Of a stretch of DNA of 37,690 bases, positions 1-6,823 are shown piece by piece (positions within the stretch are counted from its first letter, which is position 1; each line of letters opens with the position of its first letter). The DNA is from Sulfurovum sp. (GTDB lineage Bacteria; Campylobacterota; Campylobacteria; Campylobacterales; Sulfurovaceae). The translations under genes and the position numbers were made by a program. The DNA lies in NCBI GenBank assembly GCA_021647715.1, contig JAKIUE010000010.1, positions 1 to 37,690 on the forward strand. Reading direction: 5' to 3'. The notes below the pieces were generated by a model. The model worked only from the letters and a program-made list of their open reading frames with translations, did no database searches and was not told the DNA's origin.

Positions 1-1043
1 ACTCCTGCTGTACCTATGGAAGCCAGAACTGACATAAGTATCACCGTAAGATAATCAGATATGCTTAGGTCTATCGCGTAAACATTGGCGATAAAAACGG
101 TGGCAACTCCTTGCATAATGGCTGTGCCATCCATATTGATAGTAGCACCAAAAGGTACAGTAAATGAAGCAACAGAGTTGTCAACACCCATACGTTTAGT
201 CACAGATCGAAGTGTGGCAGGTATCGTGGCATTAGAACTTGCTGTTGAAAATGCAAACACCTGTGCATCACGTATCTTGGCTAAAAATATTTTAGGGCTT
301 AACCCTGAAAAGACTTTCAATAAAAACATCAATGTTCCAAAAAGATGGAATATTAAAACGGCCACAAGCACCACGACATACACAACCAACTGCTGTAACA
401 AATCTATACCTAGCTCAGCCACAGATTTTGCCAATAGTGCAAAAACAGCATAAGGGGCTACGGACATAATAATGTTTACCATCTTCATCATCACTTCATT
501 CATCACCTCAATACCTTCTGCAATGTTTTGTGCTTTTTTACCTACCATCAGTAAAGATATCCCTAGTAAAATAGAGAAGAAAATGATTTGTAACATATTG
601 CCTGTAGCAAACGCCTCTACTACATTTTCAGGAATGATGTGTATAAGTACATCTGTCATGGGCGGTGCTTCTTTGGCTACATACGCTTTTTTGCTCGCTT
701 CAGGGGTTGAGAAGAAGGGGAAAACTGCTGCAGCTAAAGCGATGGCTATCGTTATTGCCATAGCAGTTGTCAACATATAAAGTCCAAAAGACTTTAATCC
801 TACAGAACCTAGTTTTCGTATATCCCCAATACCTAGTACTCCAGAGATAAGTGAGAAAAACACCAAAGGTACTACCAACATCTTAAGTGCAGTGATAAAC
901 ATTTTACCCACGACATGAAAGAGACCATTTACAATGTATTCATCGGTGAGACTCCCCTCAATCGCTATACCTGAGAGGTTAATCCCTAGTCCCACTACGA
1001 TACCTAGTGCCATCGCTAAAAGTACTTTTGTTGTGAGTGTCAT
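1..1043 (-). CDS. Dicarboxylate/amino acid:cation symporter (DAACS family), 3' part cut by window edge
   Basis: The minus strand is open from an ATG at 1043 to the window edge (about 347 codons). It translates to a very hydrophobic protein beginning MTLTTKVLLAMALGIVVGLG. Two hallmarks of the sodium- or proton-coupled dicarboxylate/glutamate symporter family (SLC1/DAACS) are visible: a serine-rich ASSNATIPAT segment near codon 270 and an NMDGTA segment near codon 300. The protein would import C4-dicarboxylates or acidic amino acids across the inner membrane. Its ATG overlaps the modC stop codon as ATGA, so it is probably translated from the mod transcript. Family assignment is firm; the substrate is unknown and the C-terminus lies outside the window. 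Confidence 0.88.
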   Translation of the reverse strand, partial: MTLTTKVLLAMALGIVVGLGINLSGIAIEGSLTDEYIVNGLFHVVGKMFITALKMLVVPLVFFSLISGVLGIGDIRKLGSVGLKSFGLYMLTTAMAITIAIALAAAVFPFFSTPEASKKAYVAKEAPPMTDVLIHIIPENVVEAFATGNMLQIIFFSILLGISLLMVGKKAQNIAEGIEVMNEVMMKMVNIIMSVAPYAVFALLAKSVAELGIDLLQQLVVYVVVLVAVLIFHLFGTLMFLLKVFSGLSPKIFLAKIRDAQVFAFSTASSNATIPATLRSVTKRMGVDNSVASFTVPFGATINMDGTAIMQGVATVFIANVYAIDLSISDYLTVILMSVLASIGTAG

Positions 1044-1843
1044 GTTCTCTCTGCCTTTAGTGTAATATATATACTTTGTGATACTTGTGTATCTGGTGAT
1101 ACTTCAACGTTTAAATAGACGCCTAAAAGTGATACCGTTGCGTATGTTTTAGCGCTATCTTTATGAAGTGCTAGCACTTCTACGAGATGTTTTTGTTTTG
1201 TTTTATCTAGCATTTTTTCTATGGCATAGTCTTGTACTATTTTACCTTTTTCAAGTATCACTACACGAGAGCATAGCTGATAGACACCACTTCTGTCATG
1301 GCTGACCATGATAGTCGTCATATTAAAACGTTGATGTAGTGCTTTTATCTCATTTTGCAAGTGTGTTTTCATCTTAGTATCTAGTGCAGAAAGTGGTTCA
1401 TCCATAAGCAAAAGTGTAGGTCTTTTCATCATCGCACGACACAGTGAGATACGCTGTTTTTGCCCGCCACTGAGACCTGTAACGTTTTGTGATTGAAGGG
1501 TACTCAGCCCTGTCATCTCTAAAAGTTCTTTTGCCAACGCAATATCTTTACGTACAAAAAGTAAGTTCTCTAATACTGTCATATTTTCAAAGAGTGCATA
1601 GTCTTGAAATACAAAACCTATCTCTCTTTTTTGTATAGGCGTATGTTTCCAAGAGCTTCCCTCTACAACTATGTCACCTTGTGCATTCTCTAGTCCTGCG
1701 AGTACTCTTAGTAGTGTGGTTTTTCCTGCACCGCTCTCTCCCATCAGCGCTACAAATTCCCCTTTTTGTATCTGTAACTGTACATCTAAATGCATATCTC
1801 CTTGTGCACCATGAAGCTTTTTCCGAATGTCTATTTCTACCAT
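1040..1843 (-). CDS. modC: Molybdate ABC transporter ATP-binding protein ModC (short form)
   Basis: This is the ABC ATPase that powers molybdate (or tungstate) import. Walker A GESGAGKTT, the signature LSGGQKQR and Walker B LLLMDEPLSALD are all present, followed by a switch histidine in MVSHD. It has about 267 residues, against roughly 350 for E. coli ModC, so the C-terminal molybdate-binding (TOBE/Mop) region looks reduced to a short tail. The chosen ATG at 1843 overlaps the modB stop as TGATG; a GTG one codon earlier is possible. It is last of modABC and overlaps the symporter start by four bases. The name rests on its modA and modB neighbours. Confidence 0.88.
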   Translation of the reverse strand: MVEIDIRKKLHGAQGDMHLDVQLQIQKGEFVALMGESGAGKTTLLRVLAGLENAQGDIVVEGSSWKHTPIQKREIGFVFQDYALFENMTVLENLLFVRKDIALAKELLEMTGLSTLQSQNVTGLSGGQKQRISLCRAMMKRPTLLLMDEPLSALDTKMKTHLQNEIKALHQRFNMTTIMVSHDRSGVYQLCSRVVILEKGKIVQDYAIEKMLDKTKQKHLVEVLALHKDSAKTYATVSLLGVYLNVEVSPDTQVSQSIYITLKAERT

Positions 1844-2532
1844 CACACAAAACCTAATTTACGTTTTTGTTTATGATTAAATATGTACACAGCTACAAGT
1901 ACCAAAAAACTCATCGCTAGCATAATAGCTGCATAAATATGGGCTGTACCATACTCCATCATCTCTACCATTTCATAGATAGCTACAGAGGCCACCTTTG
2001 TCTCTTCAGGTATGCTTCCCCCTACCATAAGTACAACACCAAACTCACCCACAGTATGTGCAAAAGTAATAATAAGCGCAGTCATCAGTGAAGGTTTTAT
2101 ATTGGGGATAGCCACTTGTAGCACTGTTTGAAGTTTACTTTTACCTGCAAGGTAAGAAGCTTCTAGCATATGTTTGTTCAATGTCTCAAAGCCACTTTGT
2201 AGAGGCTGTACCATAAAAGGAAGAGAGTAAAAACATGAAGCAATCACTAACCCAGTAAAAGAAAAAACCAGTTTAAGCCCAAAAACCTCTTCAAAAAAAC
2301 CACCCACAGCAGAGTTTGGAGAGAGCACAACTAAAAGATAAAAACCTAGTACAGAAGGGGGTAACACTATAGGTAAAGCTGTCATCGCCTCAATAAATGG
2401 CTTCGCCTTTGATTTGGTTTGTGAGAGCCACCAGGCAAAAGGCAAAGCAATCATAAAAAGTATAAGTGTCGTTAGCCCAGCTAATTTAAAAGAGAGCCAA
2501 AAAGGTGCAAAATCAATAGAAGCTAAGTCCAC
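1843..2532 (-). CDS. modB: Molybdate ABC transporter permease ModB
   Basis: This is a 229-residue inner-membrane permease with about five hydrophobic segments. The conserved ABC-permease loop (EAA motif) appears as EASYLAGKSKLQTVLQVAIP, and the GEFGVVLMVGGSIPEET stretch is typical of ModB/CysT-type permeases. It forms the channel of the molybdate importer with ModC. The start is a GTG at 2532 that shares one base with the modA stop (TAGTG), which implies translational coupling. Length is normal for ModB. Confidence 0.9.
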   Translation of the reverse strand: MDLASIDFAPFWLSFKLAGLTTLILFMIALPFAWWLSQTKSKAKPFIEAMTALPIVLPPSVLGFYLLVVLSPNSAVGGFFEEVFGLKLVFSFTGLVIASCFYSLPFMVQPLQSGFETLNKHMLEASYLAGKSKLQTVLQVAIPNIKPSLMTALIITFAHTVGEFGVVLMVGGSIPEETKVASVAIYEMVEMMEYGTAHIYAAIMLAMSFLVLVAVYIFNHKQKRKLGFV

Positions 2533-3290
2533 TAGTCTACCTTGTATCCATACTGTTTTAAAATAGTTTTTGCTTGTTTACTTAAGATAAAATCATAAAA
2601 CTTTTTTACATCAGTATTCTCGTTTGCATGCTTTAGTATCACTATACCTTGATCTATGGGGTTATAAAATGATTCATCTACCTCTGTCCAATGTATATAC
2701 TCTTTATAGTGTGACATTTGAGGAGACAAAAGTGATGATTTAGCTACCAAACCAATATCTGCTGCTTTGCTTGTAAAAAAAAGTGTTTGGGATATCGATT
2801 CGCCATAAACCAATTTATGTTTTACTTTTTCATAAAGATTTTCATGCACTAATGCTTCTTTTGCAGCTTTTCCATAAGGTGCACTTTGGGGGTTTGCAAT
2901 AGCTATTTTTTTGATAGATACATCATCTAGTATAGGAAGCCCCACGTGGTAATCTCTCTTTTGTGTAGACAACAGTACTAAAGAGCCTTTGGCATACACA
3001 AGCGGTGAAGTAATCGCAATTTTTTCTTTATAGAGCCTATTAGGATACATCATATTTGCAGACATAAAGATGTCATAAGGTGCACCATGTTGTATCTGAG
3101 CAGTCAATTTTCCAGAACTTCCTAAAATAATCTGTACTTTTATCTCAGGGTTTTGTTTGGTAAATGCTTCTTCCAAATCTTTGATGGCATAACTTACATT
3201 TGCCGCCACTGCTACTTTTATCTCTTTTGCACACAGACTACTAAAACCAAATATAACTGCTAGTAAAATGTATCTATATGACCATGTCAT
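2532..3290 (-). CDS. modA: Molybdate-binding periplasmic protein ModA
   Basis: This is the periplasmic binding protein that captures molybdate for ModBC. A signal peptide covers about residues 1-21 (hydrophobic core ILLAVIFGFSSLCA), followed by KEIKVAVAAN. The ModA-type SSGKLTAQIQHGAPYDIFMS segment, which holds oxyanion ligands, is present. I chose the ATG at 3290 because AGGAAG lies just upstream and the signal peptide then has normal length; an ATG at 3308 has no ribosome site. It is first in modABC and is transcribed away from the RNA genes beginning near 3382. Tungstate as ligand cannot be excluded. Confidence 0.88.
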   Translation of the reverse strand: MTWSYRYILLAVIFGFSSLCAKEIKVAVAANVSYAIKDLEEAFTKQNPEIKVQIILGSSGKLTAQIQHGAPYDIFMSANMMYPNRLYKEKIAITSPLVYAKGSLVLLSTQKRDYHVGLPILDDVSIKKIAIANPQSAPYGKAAKEALVHENLYEKVKHKLVYGESISQTLFFTSKAADIGLVAKSSLLSPQMSHYKEYIHWTEVDESFYNPIDQGIVILKHANENTDVKKFYDFILSKQAKTILKQYGYKVD

Positions 3291-3346
3291 TTTTCTTCCT
3301 ATCTTCATGCAACGATTTTAGCGTGATATGCCTTAGGAGCTACCTA

Positions 3347-3375
3347 TTGACAAACTAATCCAAAAGTGTTATCAT
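3347..3375 (+). promoter_or_regulatory. Sigma70-type promoter for the 6S candidate and probably tmRNA
   Basis: TTGACA at 3347-3352 and TATCAT at 3370-3375 are separated by 17 bases, which predicts transcription from about 3382. It lies back to back with modA. No comparable promoter is seen between 3382 and the tmRNA 5' end at 3570. Confidence 0.7.
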
Positions 3376-3381
3376 CCGACG

Positions 3382-3566
3382 AAATTAAACCTACCTGTTT
3401 TGGTTTATGTGGTAGATGTGATGAGAGTAGTGCTTAGATTTGTGGTTAGAGTGCATATAAAAAATTTGAGACTAGCTGCTGGCTAGTCGATGATTTTTTG
3501 TATGTGCTCTAGACTCAAAGATGAATACTAATTTTATCATAACTATCACATACTCCAAAACAAAAA
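3382..3566 (+). ncRNA. Rod-shaped structured RNA, candidate 6S RNA (ssrS)
   Basis: Bases 3396-3476 pair in one constant register with 3482-3562 (each pair sums to 6958). This gives an imperfect hairpin of about 81 pairs closed by a five-base TGCTG loop. The basal stem (3396-3424 with 3534-3562) has only three mismatches, and the upper stem (3446-3465 with 3493-3512) pairs fully. Most remaining mismatches cluster in a weakened central zone at 3425-3445/3513-3533. Several pairs are G-U only when read on the plus strand, which argues for selection on a plus-strand RNA. A single rod with a loosened middle and a length near 180 nt is the architecture of 6S RNA, the regulator of sigma70 RNA polymerase. 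The 6S name is inference from shape; another structured RNA is possible. Confidence 0.6.
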
Positions 3567-3569
3567 AAT

Positions 3570-3969
3570 GGGGGTGACTTGGTTTCGACTGGAGTAGTCG
3601 GGGCTATGTGCATGTCGGACTGAGCAATTCCGTTACGCGGCTCACACGCATTTAAACGCAAACAACACAGATTACCGTCCAGCTTACGCAGTAGCGTAAG
3701 TCATTAACCCCGCTCACGCGGAGGACTGCCCTGCCTGGGAGTGTCATCTTAACAGGAGTCCATTTATTTGGAGTGCTTTTGCATTTTGGGTATCACATCT
3801 GATGACTATGCCCCGTGGAAGCTATGCCACAGGGTGAGAATCTTAGCTCGTCTAGCAAAGTTTTGAGTGTAGTACAAAACTAGATTAAAATTAACAACAC
3901 CGTCTAAGCATGTAGAGTCATAGTTCTAGCTATTTTAGGACAGGGGTTCAATTCCCCTCACCTCCACCA
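3570..3969 (+). ncRNA. ssrA: tmRNA (SsrA)
   Basis: The gene has a classic tmRNA 5' end (GGGGGTGACTTGGTTTCGAC) and a 3' end with a T-arm (GGGGTTCAATTCCCC) and CCA. The 5' GGGGGTG pairs with CACCTCC at the 3' end to form the acceptor stem. The tag frame at 3658-3699 encodes ANNTDYRPAYAVA followed by TAA, close to Campylobacterota tags. tmRNA rescues stalled ribosomes and marks the unfinished protein for proteolysis. Its 3' end is the integration site of the element, and the gene is regenerated intact at the left junction. The 5' end is probably made by RNase P from a longer transcript. Confidence 0.97.
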
Positions 3970-3971
3970 AA
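3947..3971 (+). repeat. attL core: left 25-bp att repeat within the 3' end of ssrA
   Basis: This 25-base segment runs from TTCAATTCCCC of the T-arm through the acceptor strand, CCA and two following A's. It is identical to 27925-27949. Tyrosine recombinases of this type commonly use the 3' end of tRNA or tmRNA genes, and crossover there leaves the gene intact. Confidence 0.95.
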
Positions 3972-4079
3972 GCACAATCTAAAACCATCTAATAAAATCC
4001 ATATAGACCTCATGTAGTCGGATAATAATATACTTTTTTAGTCCAATACAATATAGACAAAAATAACTAAATCTATACC

Positions 4080-4146
4080 TTTTAGGGGGTATTTTAGGGT
4101 ATAATATACTAATTGTATCTTTACTGATATTTCATTACCCCCTAAA
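4080..4146. promoter_or_regulatory. Left integrase arm-type sites and probable int promoter
   Basis: TTTTAGGGGG at 4080-4089 is followed 12 bases later by TTTTAGGG at 4092-4099, and an inverted copy (TACCCCCTAAA) lies at 4136-4146. A TATAAT at 4100-4105 directly abuts the direct copies, so bound integrase could cover its own promoter. The same motif with the same 12-base period recurs at the right end (27860-27881). Such paired sites near both ends fit arm-binding sites of the integrase N-terminal domain; the function is inferred. Confidence 0.6.
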
Positions 4147-4164
4147 TACTAGAAAGGTAAGACT

Positions 4165-5427
4165 ATGGCAAGACTAACACAACCGCTGAGTGCCACAGAA
4201 ATAAAAAATGCTAAAGCTAAAGATAAGAAATACAAGTTATCTGACGGGAGAGGCTTATCTTTACACATCCTTCCAAATGGATCAAAATTATGGAGACTCA
4301 AGTATAGATTCAACAACAAAGAAAAAGAATATGCTATTGGTACCTACCCTACCATTTCTCTTGCTAAAGCTAGAACTAAAAGAGAAGAATTAAAAGAACT
4401 TATTGCAGACAATATAGATCCTAATCAGAGGAAGAAAGAACTTAGGCAAGCTACACAAGATATAGAACTAAAAAAAGAAAATACATTTTATAATATTTCT
4501 CAAAAATGGCTCAAAAGTTACAAGAGTCAGGTCTCTGAGAACTATCATACACGCTTGGGCAGAGCTTTAGAAAATTACTTGTACCCCAGTTTAAATATAA
4601 GCAGTCAAAAAATATCTATCAAAAATAAACCAATCGATGAAATTACACGAAAAGAGATTATTTTCATTTTAGAGCATTTAAAAGATAGAGATTTACTCGA
4701 AACTGCAAAACGTACGGCTATGTTACTTAATAAAATTTACAAATATGCTGTTACTCATGAATATACCCCTCATAATATAATTGCTGATATTGAATTACCT
4801 ATTGTCTTGGGTAAGCGAGAAAAAAAACATTATCCTACCTTGACAAAAGAAAAAGACATTAAGGCTCTACTCTTATCTATAGATGAATATTCGGGGGACT
4901 ACTATACTAAATTAGCACTCAAGGTACTTCCTTATGTGTTTGTCAGAAGTTTTAACATCCGTCATATGGAATGGAAAGAAATCAACTTTAAAACAGAAGA
5001 GTGGATTATCCCTAAAGAAAAAATGAAGACAAAAAAAGAATTTATTCTACCTCTCTCCAGTCAAGCTATAACTATTCTTCAAGAAGCCAAAGAAAACAGC
5101 TTGAGTCATATTTATGTATTTCCAAGTATCATAAACAATGACAAACCCCTTAGTGATAATACCCTCATATCAGCTTTAAGACGTATGGGGTATAGTAAAG
5201 ATGAATTAGTACCTCATAGTTTTAGATCAATTTTTAGTACTATTGCTTATGAAAAAGCAAATGATACTAACGGTCATAACTATACTGGAGAAGTTATAGA
5301 AGCTTGTTTGGCGCATAAAGAACAAAATAAAATAAAAGCTGCATACAACCACTCTACCTACAAAGAAGCTATGCAAGGTCTTATGCAATGGTATGGTGAT
5401 CATTTAGAAAAGATGAAGAATTTATGA
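4165..5427 (+). CDS. int: P4-type tyrosine recombinase/integrase
   Basis: This 420-residue integrase catalyses site-specific insertion and excision of the element. Residues 1-90 form the DUF4102 arm-binding domain (LSDGRGLSLHILPNGSKLWR), about 105-200 the core-binding domain and about 220-410 the catalytic domain. Catalytic residues read as R261, H351 and R354 (HSFR), H384 (LAH) and the nucleophile Y394 in AAYNHSTY. The usual RPGE around the first arginine is RSFN here. The ATG at 4165 has AAAGG upstream. Its position next to the tmRNA 3' end and its orientation away from it are standard for ssrA-integrated islands. The gene looks intact. Confidence 0.95.
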   Translation: MARLTQPLSATEIKNAKAKDKKYKLSDGRGLSLHILPNGSKLWRLKYRFNNKEKEYAIGTYPTISLAKARTKREELKELIADNIDPNQRKKELRQATQDIELKKENTFYNISQKWLKSYKSQVSENYHTRLGRALENYLYPSLNISSQKISIKNKPIDEITRKEIIFILEHLKDRDLLETAKRTAMLLNKIYKYAVTHEYTPHNIIADIELPIVLGKREKKHYPTLTKEKDIKALLLSIDEYSGDYYTKLALKVLPYVFVRSFNIRHMEWKEINFKTEEWIIPKEKMKTKKEFILPLSSQAITILQEAKENSLSHIYVFPSIINNDKPLSDNTLISALRRMGYSKDELVPHSFRSIFSTIAYEKANDTNGHNYTGEVIEACLAHKEQNKIKAAYNHSTYKEAMQGLMQWYGDHLEKMKNL

Positions 5428-5468
5428 ATACTAAAGTTACTTTTATCCTTATTCTATATAAAAATAAG

Positions 5469-5494
5469 TATAATCATTTTTTATACACGGGGAG
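5469..5494 (+). promoter_or_regulatory. Probable dndCDE promoter -10 and ribosome site
   Basis: A perfect TATAAT lies at 5469-5474 in the 73-base gap between int and dndC, and GGGGAG ends six bases before the dndC ATG. No good -35 box is visible at the matching distance, so promoter strength is uncertain. The site suggests dndCDE is transcribed separately from int. Confidence 0.45.
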
Positions 5495-5500
5495 TTATAA

Positions 5501-6823
5501 ATGAGCACATTAGATAATAAAATACAATCCGTTAAATCACGTCTGAAAAAAGAATTTTTAGCCGATACACGCCCATGGGTAGTTACATTCTCTGGAGGAA
5601 AAGACTCTACTACAGTTCTACAGCTTGTTATAGAAATGCTACTTGACCTCAATGAAGAACAGAAAAAATATAAAAAAATATATATAGTAACTTCCGATAC
5701 AGGTGTGGAAATGCCAATCATTGAAGACTATACTACAGATAAGCTAAGTCAACTTCAAGGTTTTATCAAAAACTCAGATCTTAATATATCTGTAAATTTA
5801 TTAAAACCTAAAGTTACTGAAAGCTTCTGGACACTACTTCTGGGTAAAGGGTATCCTTCTCCTAACCAAACATTTCGTTGGTGTACAGACAGAATGAAAA
5901 TCAAGCCTGCAACAAACTTTTTAAAATCACTGACTGAAAAGAATGAATCTATTCTTATGCTCTTAGGTGTACGTTCTGATGAGTCACAAGCTCGTGCAGA
6001 GTCTATCGCAAAAAGAGATGAGAACCATAGAGGTTTTTCTAAACATGGTGAAATACCAAATGCCTTTGTATTCTCTCCCGTTAAAGACTGGACAAATGCT
6101 GATGTTTGGACATATTTAAGTAAAAACCCTGCCCCATGGGGAATTCACAATGATATGATGAAACTCTACGACAAAGGGTCTGGAGAAGCAGATTGTAATA
6201 TTGCTCTTAACCCAGAAGCAGCTTCTTGTGGTAAAACGCGTTTTGGTTGCTGGGTTTGTACGGTGGTTAGTAAAGATAAATCCATGGCAAACATGCTACG
6301 AAATAAAGAAGATAAATGGATGCTTCCACTCAATAACTTCAGAAACAAACTTGAAGAATATCGTTATGATCATTCAAAAAGACAACCACGTAGAAGAAAT
6401 GGACAAAAATCTGTCGGACCATTTTTACTCTCTGTCCGTAAAGAGTTATTAAAAGAATTACTATCTATTGAACAAGAGTTAATTGCCCTTGGTAAGATGG
6501 GTTCTAAAAAGCTCATTTCTGATGAGGAAATCGCACAAATTCAAAAAGAGTGGTTACATGATGGTGACTTCTTTGAAACTGCTATTACTTTAGCTCAATC
6601 AGTAGATAGACTCATTGATTATGAATCTGTAAAATCATTTGATGAGACAGAAAGAACATATATTGACTCTATATGTCAAGAAAACAAAATTCCAACAAAA
6701 CTAATAGAAGACCTTATGCAAAAAGAACATAGCTATAGACACCAAATTAAACGTACAAAAATATTTACAGAGATGGAAAATCTTGTTGAAAACTTTGCCA
6801 ATGGGATAGTAAATGAGATTTAA
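5501..6823 (+). CDS. dndC: DNA phosphorothioation sulfurtransferase DndC (PAPS reductase-like)
   Basis: DndC activates the DNA backbone and helps replace a non-bridging phosphate oxygen with sulfur. The ATP-pyrophosphatase P-loop SGGKDS is at residues 31-36, and the PAPS-reductase-type segments RWCTDRMKIKP (125-135) and GVRSDES (156-162) follow. Cysteines 128, 232, 243, 250 and 253, the last three as Cx6CxxC, are good ligands for the iron-sulfur cluster known in this family. Length (440) is within the DndC range. It starts the dndCDE operon and overlaps dndD by 11 bases. The cysteine desulfurase partner DndA is not in the element, so a host IscS or NifS is presumably used. Confidence 0.94.
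   Translation: MSTLDNKIQSVKSRLKKEFLADTRPWVVTFSGGKDSTTVLQLVIEMLLDLNEEQKKYKKIYIVTSDTGVEMPIIEDYTTDKLSQLQGFIKNSDLNISVNLLKPKVTESFWTLLLGKGYPSPNQTFRWCTDRMKIKPATNFLKSLTEKNESILMLLGVRSDESQARAESIAKRDENHRGFSKHGEIPNAFVFSPVKDWTNADVWTYLSKNPAPWGIHNDMMKLYDKGSGEADCNIALNPEAASCGKTRFGCWVCTVVSKDKSMANMLRNKEDKWMLPLNNFRNKLEEYRYDHSKRQPRRRNGQKSVGPFLLSVRKELLKELLSIEQELIALGKMGSKKLISDEEIAQIQKEWLHDGDFFETAITLAQSVDRLIDYESVKSFDETERTYIDSICQENKIPTKLIEDLMQKEHSYRHQIKRTKIFTEMENLVENFANGIVNEI

Noticed and set aside
85-780. Two plus-strand ORFs over the first kilobase
   Set aside because: They are shadows of the minus-strand symporter gene, which has recognisable family motifs in another frame.
3386-3416. Possible H-type pseudoknot or riboswitch (TAAAC/GTTTA and CTACC/GGTAG)
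   Set aside because: The same bases pair far better in the long rod that continues to 3562, and the transcript leads to ssrA, not to the mod genes.
4208-4393. Plus-strand 61-codon ORF inside int
   Set aside because: It overlaps the integrase coding frame entirely and has no independent ribosome site or similarity.
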